Below, piece after piece: positions 16,147 to 25,124 of a stretch of DNA of 64,000 nt (positions are counted from its first letter, which is position 1; the number at the start of each line of letters is the position of its first letter). A program made the position numbers and the translations under genes. The notes under the pieces are model-generated. The model saw nothing but the letters and a program-made list of their open reading frames with translations, was not told where the DNA came from and searched no databases. This DNA comes from UBA11524 sp045591175. Lineage in GTDB: Bacteria > Bacillota > Clostridia > Christensenellales > Aristaeellaceae. The stretch spans positions 66,523-130,522 of the forward strand of contig JAZNSI010000039.1 of the NCBI GenBank assembly GCA_045591175.1. The letters run 5' to 3'.

Positions 16147-16851
16147 TTACTGAGCAGCAGCCACAGCGGTGATGTGGGTGTTGATGCCGTTGTACCAGTA
16201 CACGAAACCGGTCACGTCCACCACGTCGCCAGCCTGCAGGGCGCCAACAGCCGCGTAAACCTCGGTCTCGGGGCCAGTCAGGTAGCGCTCCACGCAGAAG
16301 CTGTATTCAGCGTCTCCATAGGTCAGGGTCACATAGATGTCATCGCCAGGCTCGCCGTTCTTGTACTCGATGGCCTTCACGGTCATGCCCTTGAAGATAG
16401 CCAGCTGGTTCTGGTAGGAGATCAGCTCCTCGGTGCCCAGCACAGCGGTCAGGTCGATGGGCTTGGCAATGTAGTTGATGCCGCCCTCAACAAACTCGAA
16501 GGTAGCGCCGGAATCGACTTCCACTTCGCCGCCCCACTCAGCCTTGTAGCCGGTCACCTTGATCTTCGCGCCGGGAACCAGCTTGGCAGCGTCCTCCTGG
16601 GAGCAAGCCAGCTCGTACAGGAAGTAAGCGCCCTCCTGATCAGCGGCATACACGGTGATCTTGTTATCCCACCAGGACTGGGTCGCCTGCACGTAGCACT
16701 CGATAACGACCTCGGCGTCGATGGCAGCGGCAGCGTACTCAGCGTAGGTCATCACGCCCTCGGACTTGGCTTCCACAGCGGGAGCTTCCTCGGCGACGGC
16801 GACGCAGCCCAGCATCATCAGGGCCAGCAGCATAGCAACGATCTTCTTCAT
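16147..16851 (-). CDS. Secreted protein with OB-fold-like halves, function unknown
   Basis: A 234-residue exported protein starting MKKIVAMLLALMMLGCVAVAEE; the Cys at 16 could be a lipobox, or cleavage may follow AVA. Two related halves of about 90 residues have OB-fold-like patterns. The first shows AEVVIECYVQATQSWWDN...AKIKVTGYKAEWGGEVEV. The second shows IFKGMTVKAIEYKN...GDVVDVTGFVYWYNGINTHI. No enzyme motif is seen. It is monocistronic, between a sigma-A promoter and a bidirectional terminator. It does not match any named family that I know. Confidence 0.78.
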   Translation of the reverse strand: MKKIVAMLLALMMLGCVAVAEEAPAVEAKSEGVMTYAEYAAAAIDAEVVIECYVQATQSWWDNKITVYAADQEGAYFLYELACSQEDAAKLVPGAKIKVTGYKAEWGGEVEVDSGATFEFVEGGINYIAKPIDLTAVLGTEELISYQNQLAIFKGMTVKAIEYKNGEPGDDIYVTLTYGDAEYSFCVERYLTGPETEVYAAVGALQAGDVVDVTGFVYWYNGINTHITAVAAAQ

Positions 16852-16894
16852 TGTGTTTCCCTCCAAAATTCGTTCTGATTCGGGGTACTCGCCT

Positions 16895-16923
16895 ATTATA
16901 CAGGCATTCCGGCAAAAAAGCAA
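16895..16923 (-). promoter_or_regulatory. Sigma-A promoter of the OB-fold-like gene
   Basis: TTGCTT (16918-16923) and TATAAT (16895-16900) with a 17-bp spacer. Confidence 0.75.
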
Positions 16924-16971
16924 TGGTTATGGCAAGTTTGTGAAATTTTCTACAATCTCGCACTGCGGCAA

Positions 16972-18591
16972 TCATCCGCGCTGAGCGCGCCTGCGCTGAC
17001 GGAACCAATCGCCCGCAACATAAGCGATGATCCCCAGCCAAACGATGACCAGTCCCGCCAGCAGCGCCACCGCGGTATCCGGCAGCGGGCCCAGATCCTC
17101 GCGCTGGGTCTCGCCGCCCTCCTCTGCGCCCTGGACGTTGATCTGATCCAGGCGGTAGAGGTTCACCATCTTCTTGAAGAGGTCGTCAATAAACGCATCA
17201 TCCACCGTCTTTTTCCGGCGGACGCCCTTGGCGGTTTCCTCGATCAGCTGACCTGCCGCGTCACGCAGGGATGCGGAACCATTGAAGACCGGAGTGGTGA
17301 AGGTGTCGCCGACGTGCTCCATGAGGAGGCGGGTGGCATCCAGCTTGACAGCATAGTGCAGGTCGTTGTCCTCACCGCGGCGGGCCAGGTAATCCTGATA
17401 CTCCGCCGACTGCTGAGCCTTTTTCGTCACCGGGACGTAGCCCTCGGTGTTGGAATAGGCGATCTGCACATCGTTGGAAAGCATGTACTGCACAAAGATC
17501 CAGGAAGCCAGCACCTCCTGCGGGTCATCCTTGTTGAACACGCACATGGACGGGCCCTGGGAGATCATCTGCGGATGCTCCGGGTCGACCTGGGGAATGA
17601 TGCGCACTGCTGTCTCGAAATCCACCATCTTGTCCGCGTCAATGTCGATCAGCGGCGCGTCGGAGCCCATCCAGGTGGAACCGGCGGTGGAGTCAATGGC
17701 GAAGATGCACTGACCCGCGTTGAGCCAGTTGGCGGGGTAGCTGGAGATCTTGAAGGTAGAGAACGCACCGGACTTGACATGCCCGGCAACGGTCTTGAGC
17801 ACCTCGCGGGCGTCATCGTTGAACAGCAGTACCTCGCCGTCCGCGGTGGAGTAGCCCGCGTTCATCTGCCGCATGAGCTGGATCATCATGTTGTCCGTGG
17901 ACTTGTAGATGAAGGGGATTATCGTCGGCTGGCCGTTGACAAGGTAATTGCCGTCCTCACCTTTTTTGAGCGCCGCCTCAGAGACCTCCCAGATGAAGTC
18001 CCAGGTCAGCACGTCCGGCAACGTGTAACCCAGCTTCTCCACGAAAGTTTGGTTGATGTAACACAGCTCAGTAGAGCGCATATAGGGCACGGCGTAGGTA
18101 TGCCCCGCCAGCTCGCACTCGGCGAGGTATTCGGGGATCATTTCGCTGAAGGTTGGCGCGTCAAAGCGGATCTCACGTCCGCCCAGGCCGTAGTTTGCGT
18201 CGGTGAACAGCGTATCCAGCGGCACCACGCAGTTGTTGCCGGTCAGGTAGGTCGCGATGTGATCAGGGTACGTGATGCACACATTGGGCGTGGAATTGGT
18301 CGCAATGTTGGTGATCACGTCCTGATAGATGCGGCCGTAATCGGTGTAGAGCTTCAGCGTCACATGGATATTGGGGTAGATCTGCTGGAATTTCTCGATC
18401 GCGTCCTTGTAGATATTCGCCTGGGTGACGTTGCTCTCCGTCTTTGCCCAGAAGGTGATCTCGTAGGTGCGGCTCTCATCAAAGCTCGCGGGCAGGAGGA
18501 AGGCGTCCTTGTCCTGCGCGCCATGGCAGCCCGTCAGCAGCAGGCAGGCACACAGTAGGATGGCCAGCAGCATGCGCTTGGTGATTCTCAT
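16972..18591 (-). CDS. Carbohydrate ABC transporter substrate-binding lipoprotein
   Basis: A 539-residue family 1-type solute-binding protein. A lipoprotein signal (LLTGC lipobox at about residue 22) is followed by a two-lobed binding fold: YEITFWAKTESN, DAIEKFQQIYPNIHV, MRSTELCYINQTFVEKLGY. Unusually, the C-terminus adds about 60 residues with a membrane helix (TAVALLAGLVIVWLGIIAYVA) and a basic tail. It is the last gene of the importer operon, overlapping the MalG-type permease stop by 4 bp. The sugar bound is not evident; the nearby pectin esterase points to pectin-derived oligosaccharides. Confidence 0.92.
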   Translation of the reverse strand: MRITKRMLLAILLCACLLLTGCHGAQDKDAFLLPASFDESRTYEITFWAKTESNVTQANIYKDAIEKFQQIYPNIHVTLKLYTDYGRIYQDVITNIATNSTPNVCITYPDHIATYLTGNNCVVPLDTLFTDANYGLGGREIRFDAPTFSEMIPEYLAECELAGHTYAVPYMRSTELCYINQTFVEKLGYTLPDVLTWDFIWEVSEAALKKGEDGNYLVNGQPTIIPFIYKSTDNMMIQLMRQMNAGYSTADGEVLLFNDDAREVLKTVAGHVKSGAFSTFKISSYPANWLNAGQCIFAIDSTAGSTWMGSDAPLIDIDADKMVDFETAVRIIPQVDPEHPQMISQGPSMCVFNKDDPQEVLASWIFVQYMLSNDVQIAYSNTEGYVPVTKKAQQSAEYQDYLARRGEDNDLHYAVKLDATRLLMEHVGDTFTTPVFNGSASLRDAAGQLIEETAKGVRRKKTVDDAFIDDLFKKMVNLYRLDQINVQGAEEGGETQREDLGPLPDTAVALLAGLVIVWLGIIAYVAGDWFRQRRRAQRG

Positions 18592-19463
18592 CCCTTCATG
18601 CCTCCCCTCGCCACGCCGGCCATGATCTTCTTGTGGAAGATGAGGAACAGCAGGATCAGCGGCACGGAGACCGCCACCACCGCCGCCATCATGGCAGGGA
18701 TGTTGTCACGGCCATAGCCACTCTCACGGATGTTCTGGATGCCGCCGGAAACCAGGAACATCTTCGGGTCGTCGGTGATCAGGCGCGGCCAGACGTAGCT
18801 GTTCCAGCACTCGATGACCTTCAAAATGAGGATCGTCACGATGGTCGGCCGGCAGATGGGCACCATGACCTTGCCAAGGTACTTCAGGTCGCTGGTGGCG
18901 TCCACCTTGGCGGCATAGTAGAGCTCATCGGGGATCTGCGCGAAGTTCTCCTTCAGCAGGTAAATGTAGAACACGCTGGATACCGACGGCAGAATCAGGC
19001 CCAGGAAGGTGTTGTCCAGCTTCGCGGTCTTCATGGTGACGAAGTTGGTGATGATGACCAGCTCATTGGGGATCATCATCAGCGCCAGGAAGAGCACAAA
19101 AGCCGCGTTCTTGCCCGGGAAGTCCAGCCGCGCAAAGGCGAAGGCCGCCAGCACCGTCACCACCAGCATCGCCGCCGTGGTCAACACAGTAAACACGATG
19201 GTGTTGAAGAAATACCGGCCCAGGTCCGCCTCGGTGAACACGGCCATGTAGTTCTCCATCGTGGGGGACAGGGTGAACAGCTTCGGCACGATCTCGGAGG
19301 CATAGGAACCCTGGGTTTTCACCGAAGTCAGCAGCATCCAGTAGAACGGGAACAGCACCACCAGCGCCCATATGGCAAGGAGGCCGTAAACGACGATGTT
19401 GCGGATCAGGGTATTGCGCTTTGCCCGCTTTTCGATGCGGTCAAAGTCCATGATGTTGCTCAT
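18588..19463 (-). CDS. Carbohydrate ABC permease, MalG type
   Basis: A 291-residue inner-membrane permease with six predicted helices. The EAA loop that docks the ATPase reads ELYYAAKVDATSDLKYLGKVMVPICRP, and the ending KKIMAGVARGGMKG is standard for MalG-like subunits. The start is the ATG at 19463 preceded by AAAGGAGG; upstream codons to 19508 overlap the previous gene's end and are less likely. It forms a heterodimer with the MalF-type permease just upstream. Confidence 0.93.
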   Translation of the reverse strand: MSNIMDFDRIEKRAKRNTLIRNIVVYGLLAIWALVVLFPFYWMLLTSVKTQGSYASEIVPKLFTLSPTMENYMAVFTEADLGRYFFNTIVFTVLTTAAMLVVTVLAAFAFARLDFPGKNAAFVLFLALMMIPNELVIITNFVTMKTAKLDNTFLGLILPSVSSVFYIYLLKENFAQIPDELYYAAKVDATSDLKYLGKVMVPICRPTIVTILILKVIECWNSYVWPRLITDDPKMFLVSGGIQNIRESGYGRDNIPAMMAAVVAVSVPLILLFLIFHKKIMAGVARGGMKG

Positions 19464-19479
19464 GTCACGTCCTCCTTTC

Positions 19480-20370
19480 TCAATAATGAACCTTTTTCTT
19501 GGATACAAGCAGGTTGATGCAGGTGATCGTCAGCACGATGACAAAGAGGATGATTGCCGCAGCGGACGCAAAGGACGGGTATCCGCCGCTGTCGCCGTAG
19601 AGCATGTCGTACACATAGCCGACGATGGTGTTCATCTCCGCCACGTTGAGGTTCTCGCCAAAGAGCGCCACCGCATCGCTGTACGCCTTGAACGCGCCGA
19701 TAAAGCCGGTGATGATCAAATAGAACATGGTCGGCGAGATCATTGGCAGCGTCACCTTGCGGAAGATACGCCACTGGCTGGTGCCGTCCACGCGGGCGGC
19801 CTTATAGTAGGTCTCGTCCACCGAGGCCAGGGAGCTGGTCAGCACCAGAATCTTGAAGGGCAGCACGATCCACACCGTGTACAGGCACAGCACCAGCATC
19901 TTCGCCCAGTAGGGGCCGTCGATGAAGTCGATGGGCGTCATACCGAAGATACCGAGGATCACGTTGATCAGGCCCGGCGTGACATCCGTGGCGTCAAAGA
20001 GGTACATGAACACCAGACCCACCGCCAGGGTGTTGGTCACATAGGGCAGGAAGAATACGGTCTGGAACAGCTCCTTGAGCTTGGGAATGGACGAAATGCC
20101 CAGCGAGATGGCCAGCGCCAGAATGGTCGAAAGGGGCACGGTGATCGCCACGAGGATGAAGGTGTTCTGCACCGCCTGCAGGAAGTAGGGATCGTGCAGC
20201 ACGAACTCGTAGTTGTACGTGCCCACGCCGTAGAAAGTCTGCGAGGCGGAGTTGTAGCCCTCCTCGAAGGAGTAGATGAACACGTCGATCAGCGGGTACA
20301 CCATGAACACGCCGAGGAAGAGGATCGCGGGCAGTAGATAGAGCCAGCCCTTCCAGCTTTTATTTTCCAT
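19480..20370 (-). CDS. Carbohydrate ABC permease, MalF type
   Basis: A 296-residue permease with six helices; the first is WLYLLPAILFLGVFMVYPLI. The EAA loop reads ETYYKAARVDGTSQWRIFRKVTLPMISP. It lies 9 bp after the ATPase gene and is followed by the MalG-type gene, giving the order ATPase, MalF, MalG, binding protein. The RBS GGAGGCACC precedes ATG 20370. Confidence 0.94.
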   Translation of the reverse strand: MENKSWKGWLYLLPAILFLGVFMVYPLIDVFIYSFEEGYNSASQTFYGVGTYNYEFVLHDPYFLQAVQNTFILVAITVPLSTILALAISLGISSIPKLKELFQTVFFLPYVTNTLAVGLVFMYLFDATDVTPGLINVILGIFGMTPIDFIDGPYWAKMLVLCLYTVWIVLPFKILVLTSSLASVDETYYKAARVDGTSQWRIFRKVTLPMISPTMFYLIITGFIGAFKAYSDAVALFGENLNVAEMNTIVGYVYDMLYGDSGGYPSFASAAAIILFVIVLTITCINLLVSKKKVHY

Positions 20371-20379
20371 GGTGCCTCC

Positions 20380-21480
<1,101 letters not shown>

Positions 21481-21534
21481 ATTGCAAACGCCTCCTGTGG
21501 TGCAGACGGCTTCCGTCTTTTGGATTTCCCTTCT

Positions 21535-21563
21535 ATTCTACCGCCATCCGCCGTGCAAGTCAA
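21535..21563 (-). promoter_or_regulatory. Sigma-A promoter of the sugar importer operon
   Basis: TTGACT (21558-21563) and TAGAAT (21535-21540) with a 17-bp spacer. No clear cre site was seen. Confidence 0.8.
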
Positions 21564-21598
21564 TGAAAAAACGGCGAATGTGCAGCCCTTCGGCATGC

Positions 21599-21629
21599 AA
21601 AAGGGACGCATGCAATGCACATGCGTCCC
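21599..21629 (-). terminator. Intrinsic terminator after the pectin esterase gene
   Basis: The stem GGGACGCATG/CATGCGTCCC (21603-21629) reads into CTTTT on the minus strand. It separates the esterase from the importer promoter. Confidence 0.85.
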
Positions 21630-21634
21630 CGGAA

Positions 21635-23260
21635 TCATACCGTCTGTTCTTCACTTTGCGCCAGCAGCTGAAGGGCGATCTGCGCCAGCTGCACCGCCCC
21701 GGTGAAGCGCAGATGGGTATTGTCCTGCACGCCATCGGGATAGTTGGGATGTCCCGGCTCCAGCCAGTTGAACAGCGCCTTGGACGGCTCGTCCCCCAGC
21801 CCGGATAGCAGCGCCTCCGTGGCCTTCTCCATGTCCAGCAGCCGCAGCCCTTCACGCTGTGCCAGCGCCCGCATCGCCGCCGGATATTCGCCGTGGGTGT
21901 GCTTCAGCACGCCGTTTTCGTCAAAATGCCGGCGGGCAATGGAAGTGATCAGCACCGGCTCCGCGCCATGACGACGGGCCGCAGCGATGTACTCGCCCAG
22001 GTACTCCTGATAGGTGCCCCAGGGCGTGGTGGCGCGGGGCTCATCCGGCTTTTCGTCATTGTGACCGAACTGGATGAACACCTTGTCCCCTGCCCGCAGG
22101 CACATGTCCGCATGCTTCAGGCGATCCTCCGCGATAAAAGACTTGCTCGACCTGCCTGAGGAAGCGCAGTTTTCCACATACACACCCTCCACCAGCTCCT
22201 TCAATGCCTGCCCCCAGCCCGTGCGCGGCGCGGCCTCCGGGCCATAATCGCACATGGTGGAATCGCCGCAGAGGAACCAGGTGGGCGTGCGCTTTGCCGG
22301 GTTCCATCCATCAAAGCCGCCGATGACATTGGGGATGGTCAGCGCCGCAGCCTCCTCGTCGGTCAGGCGGGCCTGCGCAGGATGGCGGCGGCTTTGCTCA
22401 GCCCCCGCGCCGGTGGAGCGATATTCGCCCATGCGGCTGGTGACCGGCTTCTCGCCCCAGGCCTGGAAACCCTCCGGCGCGACGCATGCGTCCATCTCAC
22501 ATTCCAGGAAGCAGGTATGAGCATGGGCGCGCCAGGGCCGTCCCAGGTATGCCTGCCCAGGGGCACATTCCCCCGTCAGGCGGCAGCGATGGAAGATCAG
22601 ACCAAAGGCATTCTCCCCAGGCGTATTGGCGGCGGTGTAATAGCCGCCGCGGGTATTCATGAACAGCGTGCAGCGCTCAAACCAGCAGGTGTACGGCCCA
22701 AAGATGAAGTCCACATCCCCCTGGATGAAGCAGTCCTCAAAGTACTGCCTTCCCCGCACCGGCGGGCAGTCCCCGACGGAATCAACGCCCTGCGGGATCA
22801 GTCTGGGCAGCGCGTCCTTGGCGACCTTGGGCATCGTCGGGCCGCAGAAGAGGGTATCCTGATGGGCGATCATACGCACATTGCGCCACACGCCCCGGTC
22901 ACCCGCCGCGTAGACCGCCACCGCCTGCCCCACAAGGGCGCCATCCCCCGCGTCGTTGCGGATGGTGAGGTTCTCCACCTCCACGTTGCAGCCGGTCACC
23001 AGGAAGGTATAACTGAGGAAGGTGCCCTTGGGCTGCCCCTCCGCGTTCAGATCCTTCGCACAGGCCGCATGGGTGATGATCGTTTTCTCGCTGTCCTCGC
23101 CGACAATGCGGAGATTGTCCTTGTTGACGATGACCCGCTCCTCATACACGCCATTCTTCACCAGCAAGATAACAGGATGACGGCTGGTCGCAGGCGCTGC
23201 GTCGATCGCAGCCTGGATGGTGGTGAAATCCCCCGTGCCGTCCCTGGAAATGATATACAT
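21635..23260 (-). CDS. Pectin methylesterase (CE8) fused to rhamnogalacturonan acetylesterase-like domain (CE12)
   Basis: A 541-residue two-domain enzyme. Residues 1-315 form a pectinesterase beta-helix with the motifs GQAVAVYA, DTLF, GDVDFIFG (catalytic Asp) and LGRPW. Residues 325-541 form an SGNH hydrolase with the GDSTM nucleophile block, FGHND and a final DNTHL Asp/His block, as in rhamnogalacturonan acetylesterases. The pair would strip methyl and acetyl esters from pectic oligosaccharides. There is no signal peptide, so the enzyme is probably cytoplasmic and acts on imported oligomers. The adjacent same-strand ABC importer fits that role. Confidence 0.92.
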   Translation of the reverse strand: MYIISRDGTGDFTTIQAAIDAAPATSRHPVILLVKNGVYEERVIVNKDNLRIVGEDSEKTIITHAACAKDLNAEGQPKGTFLSYTFLVTGCNVEVENLTIRNDAGDGALVGQAVAVYAAGDRGVWRNVRMIAHQDTLFCGPTMPKVAKDALPRLIPQGVDSVGDCPPVRGRQYFEDCFIQGDVDFIFGPYTCWFERCTLFMNTRGGYYTAANTPGENAFGLIFHRCRLTGECAPGQAYLGRPWRAHAHTCFLECEMDACVAPEGFQAWGEKPVTSRMGEYRSTGAGAEQSRRHPAQARLTDEEAAALTIPNVIGGFDGWNPAKRTPTWFLCGDSTMCDYGPEAAPRTGWGQALKELVEGVYVENCASSGRSSKSFIAEDRLKHADMCLRAGDKVFIQFGHNDEKPDEPRATTPWGTYQEYLGEYIAAARRHGAEPVLITSIARRHFDENGVLKHTHGEYPAAMRALAQREGLRLLDMEKATEALLSGLGDEPSKALFNWLEPGHPNYPDGVQDNTHLRFTGAVQLAQIALQLLAQSEEQTV

Positions 23261-23303
23261 GCGTTATCCTCCTTGCAGGGCGCATCCAGCGCCGCCTGGC
23301 AAC

Positions 23304-23332
23304 ATGATAATGCAATCGGCCGCCGAAATCAA
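23304..23332 (-). promoter_or_regulatory. Sigma-A promoter of the pectin esterase gene
   Basis: TTGATT (23327-23332) and TATCAT (23304-23309) with a 17-bp spacer. Confidence 0.7.
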
Positions 23333-23383
23333 CCCCGCTGCGCGAAAAAGCTGGATTTCCGCGCCTCAATGCCATCGCTGCAC

Positions 23384-23412
23384 TGGACAGAACGCGCCAG
23401 CCGCGGTATAAT
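23384..23412 (+). promoter_or_regulatory. Sigma-A promoter of the DUF6062 gene
   Basis: TGGACA and TATAAT with a 17-bp spacer, about 40 bp before the ATG. Confidence 0.7.
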
Positions 23413-23454
23413 GGTAGCATCACCATGCAGATCATTGAAGGAAGTGGATGTTCT

Positions 23455-24234
23455 ATGCGTTACCATATCGACACGATCCCCGTATGGGATTCCATGAAGC
23501 TGGACGGCGAATGTTTCCTCTGCGCGCTGCGGCGGAAGATCGAGATCGGCGAGGTGGATCATTATCTGGGCGCCTCCGTCATGGAGCCCGACACCCGCAT
23601 CCAGGTCAACAAGAAGGGCTTCTGCTGCAACCATCAGGTGATGCTCTATGCCATGAACAACCGCCTGGGCCACGCGCTGATGCTGGAAAGCCATGTTTCC
23701 GAGACCCGCGAGCGGCTGGAAAAGGCGGTCAAGCAGGTCAAATCCGCGGCGAAGAGCGCATCCGGCGCGTCGCTGATGGACAAGCTGACCGGCAAGGTCC
23801 CCAGCGCAGCAAAGATCATGGAGGACGCCGCCTCCGCCCTGGAGGAGCTGACCGGCACCTGCGTCATCTGCGACTCCATTGACGAGAATATGGGCCGCTA
23901 TCTGCATACCTTCTTCCACCTGTACCAGAACGACACCGAGTTCCGCAAGAAGTTCGATGGCTGCAAAGGCATGTGCATCCCCCATGCGGCAGAGCTGCTG
24001 CGGATGGCAGCCGGAGAGCTGCCGGGCAAGGCGCTGCCGGAGTTCGCTTCCACGGTCTGCCGCCTGGAAACCGAGGCCTTCGACCGCATGCAGGAGGACG
24101 TTTCCTGGTTCTGCCGCAAGTTTGACTACCGCTACTACGACGAGCCCTGGTACAACAGCCGTGACGCCGTGGAGCGCACCGTCAACAAGCTGCGCGGCTG
24201 GTGCGTGGGCACCGAGCCGAATCCCACCGACTGA
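23455..24234 (+). CDS. DUF6062 family protein
   Basis: A 259-residue soluble protein of a clostridial family of unknown function. The conserved Cys-rich elements are visible: CFLCALRRKIE near the N-terminus, KKGFCCNHQ, CVICDSI and CKGMCIPHAAELL, which could bind metal. The C-terminus ends in a helical WFCRKFDYRYYDEPWYNSRDA block. The ATG at 23455 follows GAAGGAAGTGG; an upstream in-frame ATG at 23425 is closer to the promoter. It is monocistronic. Confidence 0.8.
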   Translation: MRYHIDTIPVWDSMKLDGECFLCALRRKIEIGEVDHYLGASVMEPDTRIQVNKKGFCCNHQVMLYAMNNRLGHALMLESHVSETRERLEKAVKQVKSAAKSASGASLMDKLTGKVPSAAKIMEDAASALEELTGTCVICDSIDENMGRYLHTFFHLYQNDTEFRKKFDGCKGMCIPHAAELLRMAAGELPGKALPEFASTVCRLETEAFDRMQEDVSWFCRKFDYRYYDEPWYNSRDAVERTVNKLRGWCVGTEPNPTD

Positions 24235-24250
24235 CCCTGGCACAAAAGAA

Positions 24251-24279
24251 GTCCGCATCCGGGATGGATGCGGGCTTTT
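24251..24279 (+). terminator. Intrinsic terminator after the DUF6062 gene
   Basis: The stem GTCCGCATCC/GGATGCGGGC with a 5-base loop is followed by TTTTC. It may also serve the converging hydrolase gene. Confidence 0.8.
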
Positions 24280-24285
24280 CATATG

Positions 24286-25071
24286 TCATTCTTCCTCCGC
24301 GCGGCGGAAATGGTCGGCAATGGCGTCTGCAATATTGCCCGCCTCGCGGGTGATGGTGCACACATGGGGTGCATCCTCCAGCCACAAAACGCCCTTACGT
24401 TCGCTGGATACGCCGCTGAGGATGACCTCCGCGCTGTCCGGGGTGATGGTTTCGTCCGCGTGGCTCTGCACCACCAGGACGGGGCAATTCACCGCATGCA
24501 GGTCGCGGCGGGCCAGCTTGATCAAGCGGTCCAGATGCCGCGCACAGCCGCTGCGGAAGCCCTGATAACCGCAATCATACTCGTTCACCATGGGGATGAG
24601 ATCGCCGTCGCGGTTTTTCCACCAGATGGTGGGGAAAATCGGGCGGGTGAGCGTCGCCAGCCACAGGGGCAGCTGCGTCCCCATGGGCGCGGAAATGGGC
24701 GCGATGGCCGTAGGCTGCATGGTTTCCGCCAGGATGAGCGACAGGCAGCCGCCCATGCTCAAGCCCGCCACGCTGACATAGTCGCAGCGCTGCTTTAGGG
24801 TGAGGAAGGCTTCCCGGGCTGCGTCCAGCCAATCCTGCCAGGTGCATCGGGCCATGTCGTCCATGGTGGTGGCATGGCCGGGCAGATTGACGCCCATCAC
24901 CGTGAAGCCGTGTTCATGCAGCTTCTCTCCAACCAGCCGCATATGGGCCGCCGTTCCGGTGAAGCCGTGCATCAGCAGCACGCCGTGGGTTTTGCCATTG
25001 CGCTTCTCCCCCTCCAGCAGGAAGGGTTGGCACACTGCCGCGCTGAGATCCCTTTCGGGCCGCTTGTCCAT
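24286..25071 (-). CDS. Alpha/beta hydrolase (carboxylesterase/lipase-like)
   Basis: A 261-residue cytoplasmic hydrolase. The oxyanion region is LLMHGFTGT, the nucleophile elbow GLSMGG holds the catalytic Ser, and VQSHADETI and APHVCT fit the Asp and His of the triad. This resembles Est30-type carboxylesterases of Firmicutes that act on short acyl esters. The ATG at 25071 follows AAAGGAGG. Its promoter overlaps the 3' end of spoIIE. Confidence 0.88.
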   Translation of the reverse strand: MDKRPERDLSAAVCQPFLLEGEKRNGKTHGVLLMHGFTGTAAHMRLVGEKLHEHGFTVMGVNLPGHATTMDDMARCTWQDWLDAAREAFLTLKQRCDYVSVAGLSMGGCLSLILAETMQPTAIAPISAPMGTQLPLWLATLTRPIFPTIWWKNRDGDLIPMVNEYDCGYQGFRSGCARHLDRLIKLARRDLHAVNCPVLVVQSHADETITPDSAEVILSGVSSERKGVLWLEDAPHVCTITREAGNIADAIADHFRRAEEE

Positions 25072-25095
25072 AGGCGACCTCCTTTCCATGCCGTC

Positions 25096-25124
25096 ATTAT
25101 AGCGCAATTTCCTCCGCCTGTAAA
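25096..25124 (-). promoter_or_regulatory. Sigma-A promoter inside the 3' end of spoIIE
   Basis: TTTACA (25119-25124) and TATAAT (25096-25101) with a 17-bp spacer, ahead of the alpha/beta hydrolase gene. Confidence 0.8.
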
